Assembly: GCA_008704415.1 (NCBI GenBank)
Contig: VXIS01000024.1
Span: 186,001 to 250,000, forward strand
Direction of reading: 5' to 3'
Length of the DNA stretch: 64,000 bases
Source: Sphaerosporella brunnea
Taxonomy: Eukaryota; Ascomycota; Pezizomycetes; Pezizales; Pyronemataceae
A program made the position numbers and the translations under genes. The notes below the pieces were generated by a model. It had not been told where the DNA came from. It was given only the letters and a program-made list of their open reading frames with translations, and ran no database searches. Of this stretch, positions 22,111 to 34,553 are shown in pieces; within the stretch, counting starts at the first letter, position 1, and each line of letters starts with the position of its first letter.

Positions 22111-25100
22111 TATGACAGAACAAATTGGAGAGTTACGGGTTTTGGAGTTTGGGTTTATTTTTTTATTTTTTTTTCGGCGCAATCTTATGGATCTCGGTTG
22201 ATTAATTGAAATCTGATTTGAACACACCGTCGTGGGTTGGAGCAAAGTGCCAACCGATTCGCTAGCGTGGGTAAATATGTCACCGAGGAGTTTTATGCCA
22301 CAGAGCCGCAAATTCAAATGCAACAACGAAACACAAAAGACAGGCGGCAATTTTTTGTTTTAAAAAAAAAAGGTCACGCCGTGCTATAAATAGTCCAAGG
22401 TTTTCTCAATTTTTAAGGTAAAAATTGATAAATATAATCCAAACTGAATACATTAACCACTAACCCTCACCTCTTACTCCGAACCCACCCCTAACTCAGA
22501 CTCGCACCCTAACTCAGGTCTAGCTGTGGCCCTCCCTGGCTCGCGGAGGGTTTTTTTTCCCCGATTTTTGGAGAACTTTTTCGGTTATTTTTCGGTTGTT
22601 TTTTGTTGAGTTTTGGTGAACTTTTGTGGTGTCGTGGTGTATGCGGCTCTATGGCACAAAAAACCTCGGTTGGCATTGTGCTAGACGAAAAAAATAAATA
22701 TTCGGACACCTTGTGTAACAACTCCCAACCCCACCAAAACGCAACAGCGCAATGAAAAATCGTCGGCACAAATTATTTATGCCTGAAGGGTTTCAACTGC
22801 TATCTCTTAATTTTGAGACTTCTTCCAAATTTTTTGAGTGAGATCCAGAGAAGTTATCGATTTTTCGCTGCGTGGCTTGGCTGTGAGACAGCGATCTGAG
22901 TTGTCCGAATACTTTTTTTTTCGTCGAGTAGCACTTTGCTCGAAAAAAAAAACTGAGCGTATGTATTCTACATAGAGCAAGCTTTTTTTGCCATATGTAT
23001 GTGCATTGCAGATCGCTGGTCGGTTTGCGCCGCGGTTGGCTGCCTCTTGCACTTCCAATATGAGACTTCGCCAGTCTCATGTGAAATATGTGCAGGATCT
23101 GGCTATTCGGACTGTTCCTTCCTTCCTGTGATCTGGATTCAACTCTCTGGTTCCACGAACGACGCCGTTCGCCCGCGGTCCTCCGTGGTGGTGGTGGTGT
23201 TGGTGGTGGCGGTGGTTAAAACATCTCAAGCTGAACTTGCGAAGTCATTTAGCGCTTGACTGGCTTGCAGAGAACGAACGCACGCAAATCGCTGGGGCCT
23301 CGTTCGTCATCTGCAGCGGCGTTGGCATCATACGATAGTTCCACGAGGACAGGACGGTCGGTCGACCGCGGTTTGATCATGAATCATACCGACCGATGCG
23401 TACATAAGTGCTTTTGAAACATACATCTCATACCTGCCCTGGACGGGAAGTGTATCTGGCTGGCTGGCTGTCGAACAATTGTAAGGAACTGTTTGAGGGC
23501 AAGGAAACTCAGATGCAGAGTGTAGTGTATTTTGTGGTTCAGGCGGGAAGGTACTTCGCCGTGCGTTATGGTGGTGTCGCGAAGCCGTGTTACTATGTAT
23601 TCCACATACTTCCTTAGGTATGTACGTACGTGCCGTATCGTATGTATATCTTAGATCATTTTTGCCGTGGTGCGACCCCAACGGTCTGGTGCATGCCCTT
23701 ACCGCAAGCCGCCGCCGCGCCAGAGAGTGGACAGACATCACGGATACGGCGGGTCAGAAGGCATCTTTCGGAAGGTATGCGGGGGGGGGAGGGGCAGGCA
23801 ATATTACTCTTGTGATTCGAGATTCCGCCCCCCGCCCCAACACACAACGCAGAAGATGTAACATACATAGGTGTATGTGTATCTAGGGCATACTCCGGCT
23901 GCAGAGTTGTGTCTCCCGAAGGCGGCGGTACCTCCAACCTTGTAAAGTACGCACATCGCACATGAATGACTGGGTCTAAGCATTCCAACTGACGGTTACA
24001 TACCCTTTTGGTGATGAGTTGTTCGTTATTACCATGGTTGAAAGAGTTATTGCAGGTCCTTGTTCGGGGCCCACTTGTGTCATTCGCCTGCAGCTCTGGA
24101 CCCGCGACTAGCCTGACGATATTCCTTTCCCAGGCTCGTGCCGGCAGTTGTCGCACTTTACGCATCCCACCTCCACAGCCCTGCCAAACATGGATATTCA
24201 TGCCGCAGGAGAATGAGCGCAGAGGGGTTTTGATTGGCGGGGCCAGCCCCGCCTGTCTGGCGTCAAAAACATGCCCCACAAAAAGATGCGACAAGCAGCC
24301 TTTCTGGAACGTGTGCGTCCGTGCTCCCTATTTTTCTTTTTCGGTGTGTGCGTTCGGAAGTTGTTGCTTGAAATTTCAAATTTTTTTGTGCGGCGGCTAC
24401 GGTGAAAGCGAAAAAGTGGAGCGCGGCATGATTTTGAGCAGAGGCCGGTTCTTTTTGCTTCAAGATAGGCAGTTCATGGTTCCCAGACGGCGAGCGCCGC
24501 AGCAGGGCGGCGCGGAGTTTGATCACCACATCGCGGTTTTTTTTTTTTCTTTCGCAGGCAGCCGACCGACCGAGATGCCGATCGTCTTGGGGCCCATGTC
24601 TTTGTTTTCGTTGATGCAGAGTATGTAAGGGAAAGAAGCAAAGGGCTTCGCCAGAGTGGATAATAACACACACGCACGCAGATATCCCACCGGTGGTGCG
24701 GTGCAACGACCCTTTGTTCGCGGGCAGTCATCGTCAGCCGGAAGTTGTGTTTCTTCAGCGGAGCTGGTGCACAACGCCACAATGAAGTTGCACAGAAGGA
24801 GATGATGAGGCAGCGCGGCTGGCTGGCTGGCTGGCTGGATCTCCACCTCGTTCCATCTTTCCGGCTAGCGCTGTGACTTGAAACTTGTCGGACGGTGGGA
24901 CCCGTCGGCGGGGGGACATGTAACTGAGTACATGCATGTACCTAGAATAATAGGTACAGGCCCCTCGTTCGCTTGTAGGGAAGCCGCGCACTTTACCTGT
25001 CTCTGCCTGACACCACCTTCTTGTTGCCAGGCCATCTCCGCGTTTTCTCCTTCTGCCCACGCAAAGCATGTCAGTTATGACGATTGCTTTTTCGCCATGC

Positions 25101-26778
25101 CCGCAGATGTGACACACCAGGGTGGATGATGCACCAGCAGGGATGGATATCGGGCTCGACCTGTCTTCCATGATGAAGTTCCATCTGCTCGTGGTTCTTT
25201 TCTTTTCTTTTTCGGCGCTCGCTAGAACAACGTTGGCTTTTTTCGGCCACCCTTCCCGTGGCGCTAAGGCCACCCATCAGAAGGCTAAGTGGGGTTGGCG
25301 GAGAACGCTGAACGCTGGACGCAGAATGCAGAACGCAGCCAGTGCTTGGGGCTCCGCTGCATATGATACCTACACCACGGAAAGGACGCGCGCTAACTTC
25401 CTGACGAATTCATCCAAAACTATAACTTTGAAGCTCACACTTTGCTCCTGCAACTACCGTATCCCGCGCCGCCTCTGCACACCAGCGCCGTTGTGGCCCG
25501 GCGAAAAGCCTGAAAGTTCGTCCGCACCGGATATGTGTCGTCTAGGATGCCGCCAAGTATGGCTCGGTGGCTGGTTGGCTAATTTTGCTGCCCCCTCCCC
25601 CCCCTGACTATCGTGATGCGCACGGCGGCACGCCATGGCAGAATTGCCTGCTTATCCGACCGACCGTCTGTCGGTGATGGTGACGCTGATGCAGCAATCG
25701 CTTCCCTGAGCAGCCAGCGGAAGCAACCAGCAGCAGCAGCAGCACCACCATGTTTGATCCTGACTGAACCAGTCACCGGAAGGGATTGGAAGGCAAAGCG
25801 CAGAAGAAGAAGCAGAAGAAACAAACACCAACAAACGACGAACGAATGAAGAGGACGAGGTGCTGCACCAGACCATCGGGCAACCCCAACAGAAAGAAAG
25901 AAAAACAAACGAGTCGAAACTCACGTACATATTATCAGGCATATTACCCTTGAAATGATGAAAACAGACGGGCTGTACCGTCAGCCATCGAGTCGCCGGC
26001 TGATGATGCCTGAGTGTTGAGTATCTGACTGGCTGCTTGAAAGAGTTTGGCGCCGACATGGAAACAGCGAGACCTTCAAATTCCAGCTGGGAGGAAGGCT
26101 ATGTACGGCATGCACAGGCCAGAACGCGAGTGGAGAATGAATACATGGTTGGTTGGTAGGCGTGGTCGTGGGAGACTTCCCGAATCGGATCACTAAAGTC
26201 GTCGAAGCCCAAGACATCATCACCATCATCACAATCAGCAGCACCGGATCCTGACATGTATGGATGTATGGATAGCACCTGGACTCCGCTCGAGCACCAA
26301 CAAGGTTGCATGACGAGGAATCCGCTTTTTTTTTCTTTTCTTTTATTTTCTCTTGGGGGGGTTTGTTTTTTTGCGCTCGGATGCATGTACCTACAGACCT
26401 AGAGTCCATCCACTAAGCATAGCAACCCGAACTTTCTTTTGCGGGTTTTGCACGTCCGCCGCGCCAACGGCGATTTCAGCCAGTCACGTCGCACCTGCCC
26501 TCCCTTTCCCGTCGCACCCTGCTCGTCGGCTCGACCGCGCACGTACCCACGCCATCAGAAATCTGGCGGCGTACCAACAACCCGGCATGGTAACCCTCCC
26601 CCTCCTTCCCACCCAACGCCCCACCCCCTGCCTGGACTATTTTTTCCCGAACGAACCCCATCCATCCCTCCCCACCCTCGCCAGCCTGCCCACCACTGTC
26701 GACTTTTTCGATACTCCACGCTTTGTCCGTCAATCAGACCTCGCGCTTCCCGAATCGAGATCTAAAGTGCATGCCTGT

Positions 26779-26826
26779 CCACCCACCCACCCACCCACCC
26801 ACCCCCCCCAACCAACCAACCAACCA
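26779..26826. repeat. Compound (CCCA)n (AACC)n microsatellite
   Basis: About six CCCA units followed by a short C run and about four AACC units, upstream of the 27299 gene. Confidence 0.9.
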
Positions 26827-27020
26827 AATCCACACCGAGTCCCGCGGAAAAAAAGTCACAGAGTCGCTGCACCTGCACCCATGCGCATCTATGCTTTCCG
26901 TCCGTTATGACCAGTTATAACGACGCGGCCCCTTCAAATTTCCGTACCGAATCCTGTCTTGTGGGATCGTCTCTCACTTCATATAAGTCCTAGTGCGGTT
27001 TCTTGTCAACCGCCGGTGAC

Positions 27021-27203
27021 CATGCGTTATGCTGCCGCTTCTCCCCATGTGGCCAGGTTTTAGGTAGCACGTATCGGGCCTTGTTCCTCAAACCGATCTC
27101 CTACCCTGAGATATATATGTCGGCGGACGCCTCCATCAACTTCGTACACCTTCACCATCACATCATCAATCAACTATCACCACTACCTCCAACCCCCATC
27201 TGA
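27021..27203 (+). promoter_or_regulatory. Leader with two short upstream frames
   Basis: Upstream of the 27299 gene are two ATG-initiated short frames, 27021-27062 (13 codons) and 27118-27203 (28 codons), followed by a CT- and CA-rich stretch to the start codon. If the transcript begins upstream of 27021, these would be upstream ORFs that could damp translation. Where transcription starts is not visible. Confidence 0.35.
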
Positions 27204-27298
27204 ACCCATCTTCAACACTCATCGTAGTGCTTCACGTTTGTCCACCAACCTATATCGTCATTATAATCAACGTCTGACCAAGAGCCGTAGACATCAAC

Positions 27299-28297
27299 AT
27301 GGACACCATGGCGTACACAAACACCTATGGTTTTTACCAGAATTACGACCTTGAACGGCAATCCTATTACGAGCCCTCAATATATCACCCGGAAGTACCA
27401 TTATTCACCCAGCAAGAACTGAGTGGATTCGAGCCGGCTCTGGCCCAGATGGTGCTTGGAGGAGGAAATGACATGGGCATGCCAATGGCCGGGTGTTGGG
27501 AGCCGCAGGAGAAGGCAACGGGAATCGGATATGGAGAAATGGCGTCACAATTCTTCAGCCATGAGCCGGCGGGATTCGGAATGGACATGGATATGGATAT
27601 GGATATAGGATATCCGCAGCCGGTGGATTTGTATGCTGCCGCAAGATGTTTCCCGGCACCGGAACAGATAGCCGGAAGCTGTCAGCCGAGTCCGTTTTTA
27701 GATCAGAGCCGGTTGCCGTTCCAGACGTCATTCCAGCAGCCAGTCTCGCCAGTCACTCCGGCGGGCTCGCCATTGCAATATGGCGCCGCTCTCGGCCTTA
27801 TGAACACCACCCCGCCTGCTTTCCTACTGGTGCCCGTGGAGGACAGCAATGGCCAATACCAGTACAGTGCGTACCAGGTTCCGATGGATGATTACATCAC
27901 ACCACCCTCATATCAAAACAACCAGAGCGCCTTTGAATCCTCGCCTCACATGGTTCCGTCTCTGGTTGCGTCACCTTTGACGAGAGAAGCTCCGGCAAGC
28001 GAAAATGCCGAGGAGGATGACGAAGAGGAAGAAGAGGATGTTCGTTCGGTCCTTCCCAACTGCGGAAACACCGAACTGCGAGGTATGGGCCTTTACGACG
28101 ATACGCCCGATCTTATGTTCTGCCCCACTCCCGGCGGTTGCTCCCCGGTCACTCCTCACGACCAAATACGACCTACTTTGGGCAAGGGCCTCGTGCTTGA
28201 AAGAAGCTTTGGTCTGCCCGAGAAAATGATGATGAAGGATGAGGAGAGCGGCAAGATCATCGAAGGCAAGCTGCAGATCGATGAGGACGAGTACTAG
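27299..28297 (+). CDS. Conserved-looking fungal protein of unknown function
   Basis: A single exon of 332 residues, mostly disordered. The N-terminal half is rich in Tyr, Gln, Met and Gly and contains an alternating MDMDMDMD run. The middle has Pro/Ser-rich SPVTPAGSP-type motifs and an acidic stretch (ENAEEDDEEEEEDVRS). The last 80 residues look more constrained: TELRGMGLYDDTPDLMF, then TLGKGLVLERSFGLPE and a charged end. The layout resembles a transcription cofactor or signalling scaffold, but I recognise no named domain and assign no function. A second in-frame ATG lies four codons in. A T/G-rich stretch after the stop (28298-28700) is probably the 3' UTR. Confidence 0.72.
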   Translation: MDTMAYTNTYGFYQNYDLERQSYYEPSIYHPEVPLFTQQELSGFEPALAQMVLGGGNDMGMPMAGCWEPQEKATGIGYGEMASQFFSHEPAGFGMDMDMDMDIGYPQPVDLYAAARCFPAPEQIAGSCQPSPFLDQSRLPFQTSFQQPVSPVTPAGSPLQYGAALGLMNTTPPAFLLVPVEDSNGQYQYSAYQVPMDDYITPPSYQNNQSAFESSPHMVPSLVASPLTREAPASENAEEDDEEEEEDVRSVLPNCGNTELRGMGLYDDTPDLMFCPTPGGCSPVTPHDQIRPTLGKGLVLERSFGLPEKMMMKDEESGKIIEGKLQIDEDEY

Positions 28298-30060
28298 GAG
28301 TCCGTGTATTAGACGTTTCCTTCCTTATCTCCTTTTTTCACTTCGAGTACCTATTATTCTTTACCATTCTTGGTACATACTTCTTGAGTTTTACCTTTTA
28401 TATCTCCTTGTCACTCACTTTTGGTCTTGGGGGGGTTTTGGGCGGTGTTTTGTATTATTTTGTGTGTACTTGTCTGTACTGGCATGGCGGCGTGTTTTTT
28501 GGGTTGGTTGGTCTATTTGCTTTTATGGTGTTTACTTACACTTTCGTTTTTTAGGGGGGCATCAGCGTCTGTACTTGTGTTCCGTAGGGGGTTTGTTCGG
28601 TTTTTTTGTGAAGATCACAGCATTGTACAGGGGTTAGGGTTTTTTGTTTTTATAACAGTTTTGGCAAAAGGATCATACATCCAAGGTACATACATCGGCG
28701 TTTTTCATAGGCTTTCTCGGGGTGTGTGCTTATTTACATTATATCATCCCTGCGGTGGGAAAGTGGTGGCGCGGGCAGAGGGGAGATGAGAGCAAATTCA
28801 AACAGGAAGGCAAAACGGGAAAAGAAAAGAATTGGAAGAAACCGATCGCGAAAGGATGATGCATGATGGGGCATGTGGACCCGTGATAGGTGATATCGTC
28901 ATTACCCGCTGGCCGTGGCTGCAGCTGGCTGGGCTGGTTTCGGGTTTCGTTTACCTACCTTCCCCCATGCATGGTTAGGGAGGAGTGTTTCTTTTTTCCT
29001 TCTGACCACACGTTCATGTCGTGCATCAAGGCGGTTGGTGTCATGGAACAAAGTGGAACTTATCATATGTAGCCAGCAGTTTGGTTTCACACGTGATGGT
29101 GGTGGTGGTGGGTACAACATGGCGGCGCCGGCGTGGAATTTCCAACATGCGAAAGCGAGCGGCGCCGGCGTGGGGTTTTAAAGCTTGTGATTGTAGGTCT
29201 GGCCATGGATGGCAAGATGTCCGAGATGTGCCACCACCACCAGCGCCACCACAACCATCACCATCACCACCTCTCCTTCACTAGCTATAGCTACGAAGCT
29301 TGCTCCCTATCCTCCAGTTCGGTATGTAGATGATGTATGTGTGTATGTAGCTTATCCCGAGCCTGCAGCTCCACCCACACCCCGGGCCCATCCATGCACC
29401 CCTGTCAAAACGCAAGCTCGGGTATCACGCCGAAACGAACAACAAGCGAGAGGAGCCATGGAGGGATCTGACATGGAACACAAGTTGTGTGTGTGTGAGA
29501 GAGGAGATAGATACCCTACTTACCGCACATTACATTACATTACATTACTTGACGGCGATGTTTCCGCGATGTGCGCATTTGCAGCGGTATAGCTCGCTAG
29601 GTAGCTGACGGAAACGAAACAACAACAACAACGATACTCCATGAGGTAGGGTTCAATTCCTTTTTCTGGGGTGGAAGAAAGCGCGCTGAGTGAGCGCTTT
29701 CTGCTTCCCCAGGCCCTTGGGCCTCATGCCGGTTGTTTCAGTGGCTGTGGTTGGGAACGGGAGTAGATATACCCACCCAAGTCCACCACTTATCACCCGT
29801 CCCACACCAACAGCGTGCAAACGCTGGTGGTGGTGAGTAAATCTCACCAAAACCGCGCAACGTTAACGGCTGGTGGGGCGACTATATACGGCGCGCCAGC
29901 GCGCCCGCGGGGAAGCTGGATCACTAATTGCCAGGGAGGGGCTGCAGGCTATCCACACCGAAACATATCTCATGACCCGCGATGCTTTCTGTTCTGCCAT
30001 GTGTTGCGAACAAAACTACCGGCCATATACATACATACGTATATGCTCATGAGGCTATCG

Positions 30061-30150
30061 ACGTTTCACCACCACCACCACCACTACCAGGGCTGTATTG
30101 TCCACCAAACCCGGACCCCCCCGCCGCCCCCGCCGCCCCCGCCACCGCCG
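30061..30150. repeat. (CAC)n and CCG-rich microsatellites
   Basis: A run of CAC triplets (30067-30086) followed 25 bases later by CCG/CCCCG repeats up to about 30150. No coding context. Confidence 0.85.
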
Positions 30151-30890
30151 CATATATAGTACTACTTAGTTAGTGTGTCTATGAACAAAGGCGAACGGCC
30201 TCCCCGTGCGCCGGAGTGAGCGGGTTTGGCGCCGTTCGAAAGGATCCGTGCGGTCCCGACGAGCTCGAGTGACGATCAGTGGTGCGTGCGCCGTGCATGC
30301 GTAGCCTCCGACGAATCCGAAATGAACCGCCGGTGTATACATACCTCACCCGGGAGACTGCCTTTCCAGGCTGCAGGTGTCAACGATATATAGCCATCAT
30401 GACACACAGCTTCGCTTCGCTTCGTGGATATTTAGCCGAGCCGGACTCGTCCCCCCCCCCAAATGTGAAGGGGCCATCGGCGCTTACAAATGTGGTCGGT
30501 AATTGCTCGTGCGTGAGAAACAAATATACGAGAAAACTTTCCCTCGTCATGCGTGCTTCTGTGGCGTGCTTCTGTGGAATTTCAGATGTTTCGGTACCTA
30601 TCAGAATATTAATAGAGTAGAGTTGTGCCGCATCGTGGTTCACTCGGATGTTACTTGGGTCGGCAGAACTGTTTGTTGTATACTATGTCCTTAACTATAC
30701 AAGTGACACCCGTGTGGTGACCACACGGCCCACCGAAAGTGAGCATGCTGCTCGCTCATGCATGGGTATAGACACCCGCAACAACCATGAAAACAGTTGC
30801 TGCCGCTTTTCTCTGCCTCTGGTCGAGTCTCGTCGGTCACAGTCTATCACTCACGCACACCGCCCGGTAAACAGGCAAAGTGCTCTATAT

Positions 30891-30940
30891 AGAGGTAATT
30901 TGGTAGATGTAGAGGTAATTTGGTAGAGGTAATTTGGTAG
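30891..30940. repeat. Tandem repeat, three copies of 16 bp
   Basis: Three copies of AGAGGTAATTTGGTAG at 30891-30906, 30911-30926 and 30925-30940. The first two are separated by ATGT and the last two overlap by two bases. No coding context. Confidence 0.85.
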
Positions 30941-31542
30941 AGTACATATATAAAGAAGTGACAGCATTCCGCCGTGTAGAGTACCGTAGCATTTCGTACA
31001 AAGGGCTGACTTTTCGGTATCTAGGGCGCACCCTCCATAAGAAAAAAACTACCCTACAACCCTATATTGGCCTTCCAGTGCCTGGGAATCAAAAAACTCA
31101 GAGTTCGTCACTTTCTTTGACATCAGCGGCACGCCTTTCTCCTCCAAAAGACTATCCTCCAAGTCACTCAAACCTGACCCATCCTCTAACCCTCCGTTGC
31201 CAAAAGCTCACTCCGCACGAAACAATACGGTACTTCAACGAAGCTCAAACAAATGACCATTTAGTGACCTGTTCTATGATATCGATTATGAGGATGCAGT
31301 AACAATAACGAGATATAGAAGAACGACTGGTTGGTCGCAGTCAGCTCGTCAGTGCGCATAATATATCTATGTCAAGCACCGACGACCAGCCATTCTCCCT
31401 GTTCACGAGAGGACTCGCGAACCATAAATCATGATGCGGTTTCCAATTGAGTCGCTTGAGGCTGCGACGTTGTTGCCGGGCCTTTCAGGGCTATGAAAGT
31501 GATGGTTTTTTGCCGAAAATCTGTTTTACCTGAATCTGAAAC

Positions 31543-32046
31543 CTAGTGAGGATATTTGTGCGTGATTACCTTCATTTGCGAAGATGTTGGCGTGCCGGAG
31601 CGAATAATCTCGAACTCTTCAACTCCTTCGAGATCCCCCACATCCCCACCATCCTCAACCAGAAAATCCTTGTCCGGTTCCTGTAGATACTTCTGCAGGT
31701 TGAACGGAATCCCAAAAATCCCGGCCGCCACATCTCGATTCCAAAGTTGGTTTGTGGCTGGGAAGCGCTTGTTGGGAGTTGTATGAGGAGAAGAAGCGAC
31801 CGCGGTCTCGCGCTCTGGCGTTCTGTGGAGAAAGAGCTGGGCTGGAAACACCTCCGGCGGCGGTCCGTTGCGGCGTTGTTCCAGGAGGAGGAGAAGACTG
31901 TTCCTGCTATCCTGCGGGATACCAACGTCGGCCAAGTGGCGGCGGCCGCTCGTGCGGAAGAGGATGAGGATGCGGAGTGGTGGCCACGGCAGCATTTCGT
32001 GTTTTTCAGGCCTATTTCTTTCCTCTCCCGCAACCGCTTTAAGCAA
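31543..32046 (-). CDS. Possible small protein of unknown function
   Basis: A minus-strand frame whose second half reads like real coding sequence: NQLWNRDVAAGIFGIPFNLQ followed by an acidic FLVEDGGDVGDLEGVEEFEI. The upstream part is less convincing and has no good ATG before MLPWPP. A donor-like AAG/GTAATC near 31572 followed by an acceptor at about 31525 could replace the last codons with a short exon ending in SLS. No family recognised. It could also be a fragment. Confidence 0.3.
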   Translation of the reverse strand: MLKAVAGEERNRPEKHEMLPWPPLRILILFRTSGRRHLADVGIPQDSRNSLLLLLEQRRNGPPPEVFPAQLFLHRTPERETAVASSPHTTPNKRFPATNQLWNRDVAAGIFGIPFNLQKYLQEPDKDFLVEDGGDVGDLEGVEEFEIIRSGTPTSSQMKVITHKYPH

Positions 32047-32583
32047 GGGATCTAAGCTGAAGCCAATAAGCCTGCCCTCCTTTCACTGCTGGACACTCGT
32101 ATTATGATGGTTCTGAACCTACCCAGCCATACGCTTACCACCCGCCTCTCTCCTGTCAGAAATCTCCCAGATGTACACCTCAGTGTCCTGCCTTGGTCGA
32201 TCCCAAAAAGCTTCACAACCGTGTCGACCTCGCTGTCCCCGGATTGGACCATGCCCCCGGACGGAGGCAAACAGAGGCACATGGGATCACGGCCTAGGTG
32301 TGTGCATCCTCGCTTTTTTTTGTGGTACAGATACATAGATGTAAGTATCGGCAAAATCAAACTCAGAAGAGTGCACAATGAATGAGTCGGGTATCGAACG
32401 GCCGCCATCTACGTCGTCCTGCGTAATAAAGGTAACAGAGGGGAAATTCGACAGCGACGTCACCCAAAAAGTTCGTCCAAAGTCTGCAGCCAAGCTGGAG
32501 CCTCCTATTCGCTATTTTACAACACCCGATTTCCACCTCTAGTATGCAATTATTCGAAGCTGGCCCAGATTACGTTCATGACG

Positions 32584-33608
32584 TCAGCCCACTTGAGCGC
32601 GCGCGGTTAGAGTATCTCGAATATACATAACACCAGAAAAGTTTGTCCCCTCAATTTTTGACGTCCTAGAAGAGTTTTGGCGAGAGGCAAATAAACAGAA
32701 GCAATAAAACAAATAAAGACAAAAATGCGAGTACATACTATGTAGTAAGTTATTATATCCTTGCATGTGCCTCCCTTTACTCTTTGACTCCGCGCCGCAA
32801 ACCAAGTCAGCAGCCCGTTCCAGCTCAACCGTGTGACCGTGTCGCATTTTGCAGGAATCGGCGAACCGGCAACCCTGCGGTGTATCATAGAGCCGACACA
32901 AATCTCCTCCGCCTCCAGCTCTACCTCTGCCACGGCTTCCGCCGCTGCCGCCTCTGCCGCCTCCACGGGGAGCGCCCCCACCTCTCGCCTCTCCGCCTCC
33001 TCGTGAAGCACCTCCACCTCGCTGCTCTCCACCCCCTCGTCCGCCTCTCTGTTCTGCGCCGCCTCTGCCACTCCTCCCACCGCTTCCTTCCCCCGGGCGC
33101 TCACCAAAGGTCATACCAGTGGCGCCGGTACAGAGATCGTGGGAAAGCTGCAGTCCGCGCCGAAGCGGCAGGTGCCCCTATCGCGGAACGAGTTGCAAGC
33201 GCCGCGGCCACTGCGGCCTCGTCCGCTGCCCCTGCCGCGATAATTTGAGCTGTCCCCGCCGTAACCGCCTTTGGGGGCGCCTAGGGAGGGGTCCTCGCCA
33301 TGGGCCACTGCCCATTCTCTATAAAGGTCGGGACCTTGAAGTGATGTGGTGTAATGAATGCCAGGCCAATGGGTGCAGTTTTCGGGCCAGGAAGGAAGCA
33401 CATAGGACTCTAGGTTCTCCCATATCACCCCGTTGGGGGCCATCATAAATTCGGGGAGTGGCTCTTGATTCGTTTCGGTAATCCATCGGGGGATTCTGTA
33501 GGTAGGATGTGGAGGGAATTTCCACTCGTATTGCTTCAAGTCTCGAAGGCTGTTCTCTAGCTCCGGATAAACTCGATTCTTCTTGCGTCCACATCGTTTG
33601 GATGGGTT
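32584..33608 (-). pseudogene. CCCH zinc-finger, RGG-rich protein with frameshift
   Basis: The minus strand encodes a charged N-terminal region (RRCGRKK-type start, then YEWKFPPHPTYRIPRWI), an RGG-like Gly/Arg tract, a CCCH finger starting CNSFRDRGTCRFGADCSF, a second long Gly/Arg tract and a complete CCCH finger CRLYDTPQGCRFADSCKMRH. Both fingers fit C-x8-C-x5-C-x3-H. In the first, the frame breaks at about 33148 just before the His codon. Moving by one base gives SHDLC and continues straight into the second half. So a single missing base interrupts the gene, either a true mutation or an assembly error. CCCH/RGG proteins usually bind RNA. I could not find a clean ATG for the first exon, and the 3' end may contain an intron near 32790. 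Confidence 0.6.
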
Positions 33609-34553
33609 ATTGCTCTGTTTTCGGTTTTAGTTTATATATCGGCCCCCTTCTCCAACAGATTGACATTTGTTCGTTGCCCGCGACTCGTTTCGCGGTCGTG
33701 ATTGCCGAGCAATCAAACGTTGAATTCGGTTGTTGGAAGTCAACTGGAGCGGTGATGTACTTTGCGCTTGAGGCAAGCTCAAGCGGCGACGGATGACAGA
33801 ATGGAGGTTTAAATAGCAAGCTGCCGTCCTGCAATTTTTCTTGATTGATCGCAAGCCATCTGGTTTTGCGACCAACAACAAATCAAACGAACACGGTGGC
33901 TGGTTCGAGTGAAAAAGAAAAGGCCGCGGCTTCTCGCACGATCAATTAACGAGCTATGCAGAAAAGGAAGTCACATTAGTGAAATGTTCAGTGGGCGCAA
34001 ACGGTCAAGTCTCACCCGCGACCATACGTGGACCAAGGGAATACAGCGTTGATTGCAATTGACTGGTTTAGTCGCTCCTTGGACTCCCTTCCGTTGTTGT
34101 TGTCCCTCTCGCCACAGTACTTGTTTTTGGATTTAGTAAACGTTGAATCCCATTCCCCACCCACATAAAAATACTTTGCCCCTCTGTCCAAAAGAACTCT
34201 CTCACCTCCTAGACTATTCTACTTTGTCCCTGCTCTCGATGTCTCGTCTCTTCTCGTCTCAGAAAACTTTCAGTCGCAACCACAAAATCACTTCTTTTCT
34301 TTAACCAACAAAAACAAAGCAACAGGACACGACCCACAAGATGGCCCAGTGTAAATGGAAAGAAAGAGAAAAGACACCAACACAAACAGGTAGGTAATCA
34401 TGCTCGCAATCAGAGCAGAAACGAAGAAAAGATTAACAAAAAGACCAACCGGACGCATTGCAGCCGAACTAGAGTAGCCACCCAACCACCCTACCCACAT
34501 GATATAAAAAAGAGGTCATATCATCATCGCACGGTAGTCAACACCCACATTAC
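33609..34553. other. Intergenic region
   Basis: Upstream side of the CCCH gene and 3' side of the alpha-COP gene. CT-rich stretches lie at 34140-34270. A T-rich minus-strand frame at 34288-34500 gives hydrophobic residues, but I read it as 3' UTR composition. Confidence 0.5.

Larger units (their letters stand above)
22111..27298. other. Long gene-poor region with microsatellites
   Basis: About 5 kb without a supported gene. It includes a T/A-rich foldback at about 22913-22952, short degenerate CCCTAAC-like units near 22460-22510 and a (CCCA)n then (AACC)n microsatellite at about 26779-26826. Frames of 140-210 residues (for example 23656-24294 on minus, 24008-24628 on plus) overlap one another on opposite strands and lack domains, so I do not call them. 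Confidence 0.5.
28298..31489. other. Intergenic region with microsatellites and hairpins
   Basis: No supported gene. It contains the probable 3' UTR of the preceding gene, a (CAC)n then CCG-rich microsatellite at about 30061-30150, a perfect hairpin CCGTGTGG/CCACACGG near 30710, an inverted GAACGGC/GCCGTTC pair at about 30191-30238 and a 16 bp tandem repeat (separate entry). Confidence 0.5.

Noticed and set aside
22440..22520. CCCTAAC-like units suggesting an internal telomere
   Set aside because: The units are degenerate and few, and housekeeping genes lie on both sides, so there is no support for a telomere scar.
23656..24294. 212-residue minus-strand frame
   Set aside because: It overlaps a long plus-strand frame, has no recognisable motif and lies in a microsatellite-rich region.
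34288..34500. 70-residue minus-strand frame with two hydrophobic stretches
   Set aside because: It lies in the T-rich DNA just after the alpha-COP stop; the hydrophobicity follows from base composition and there is no start context or family.
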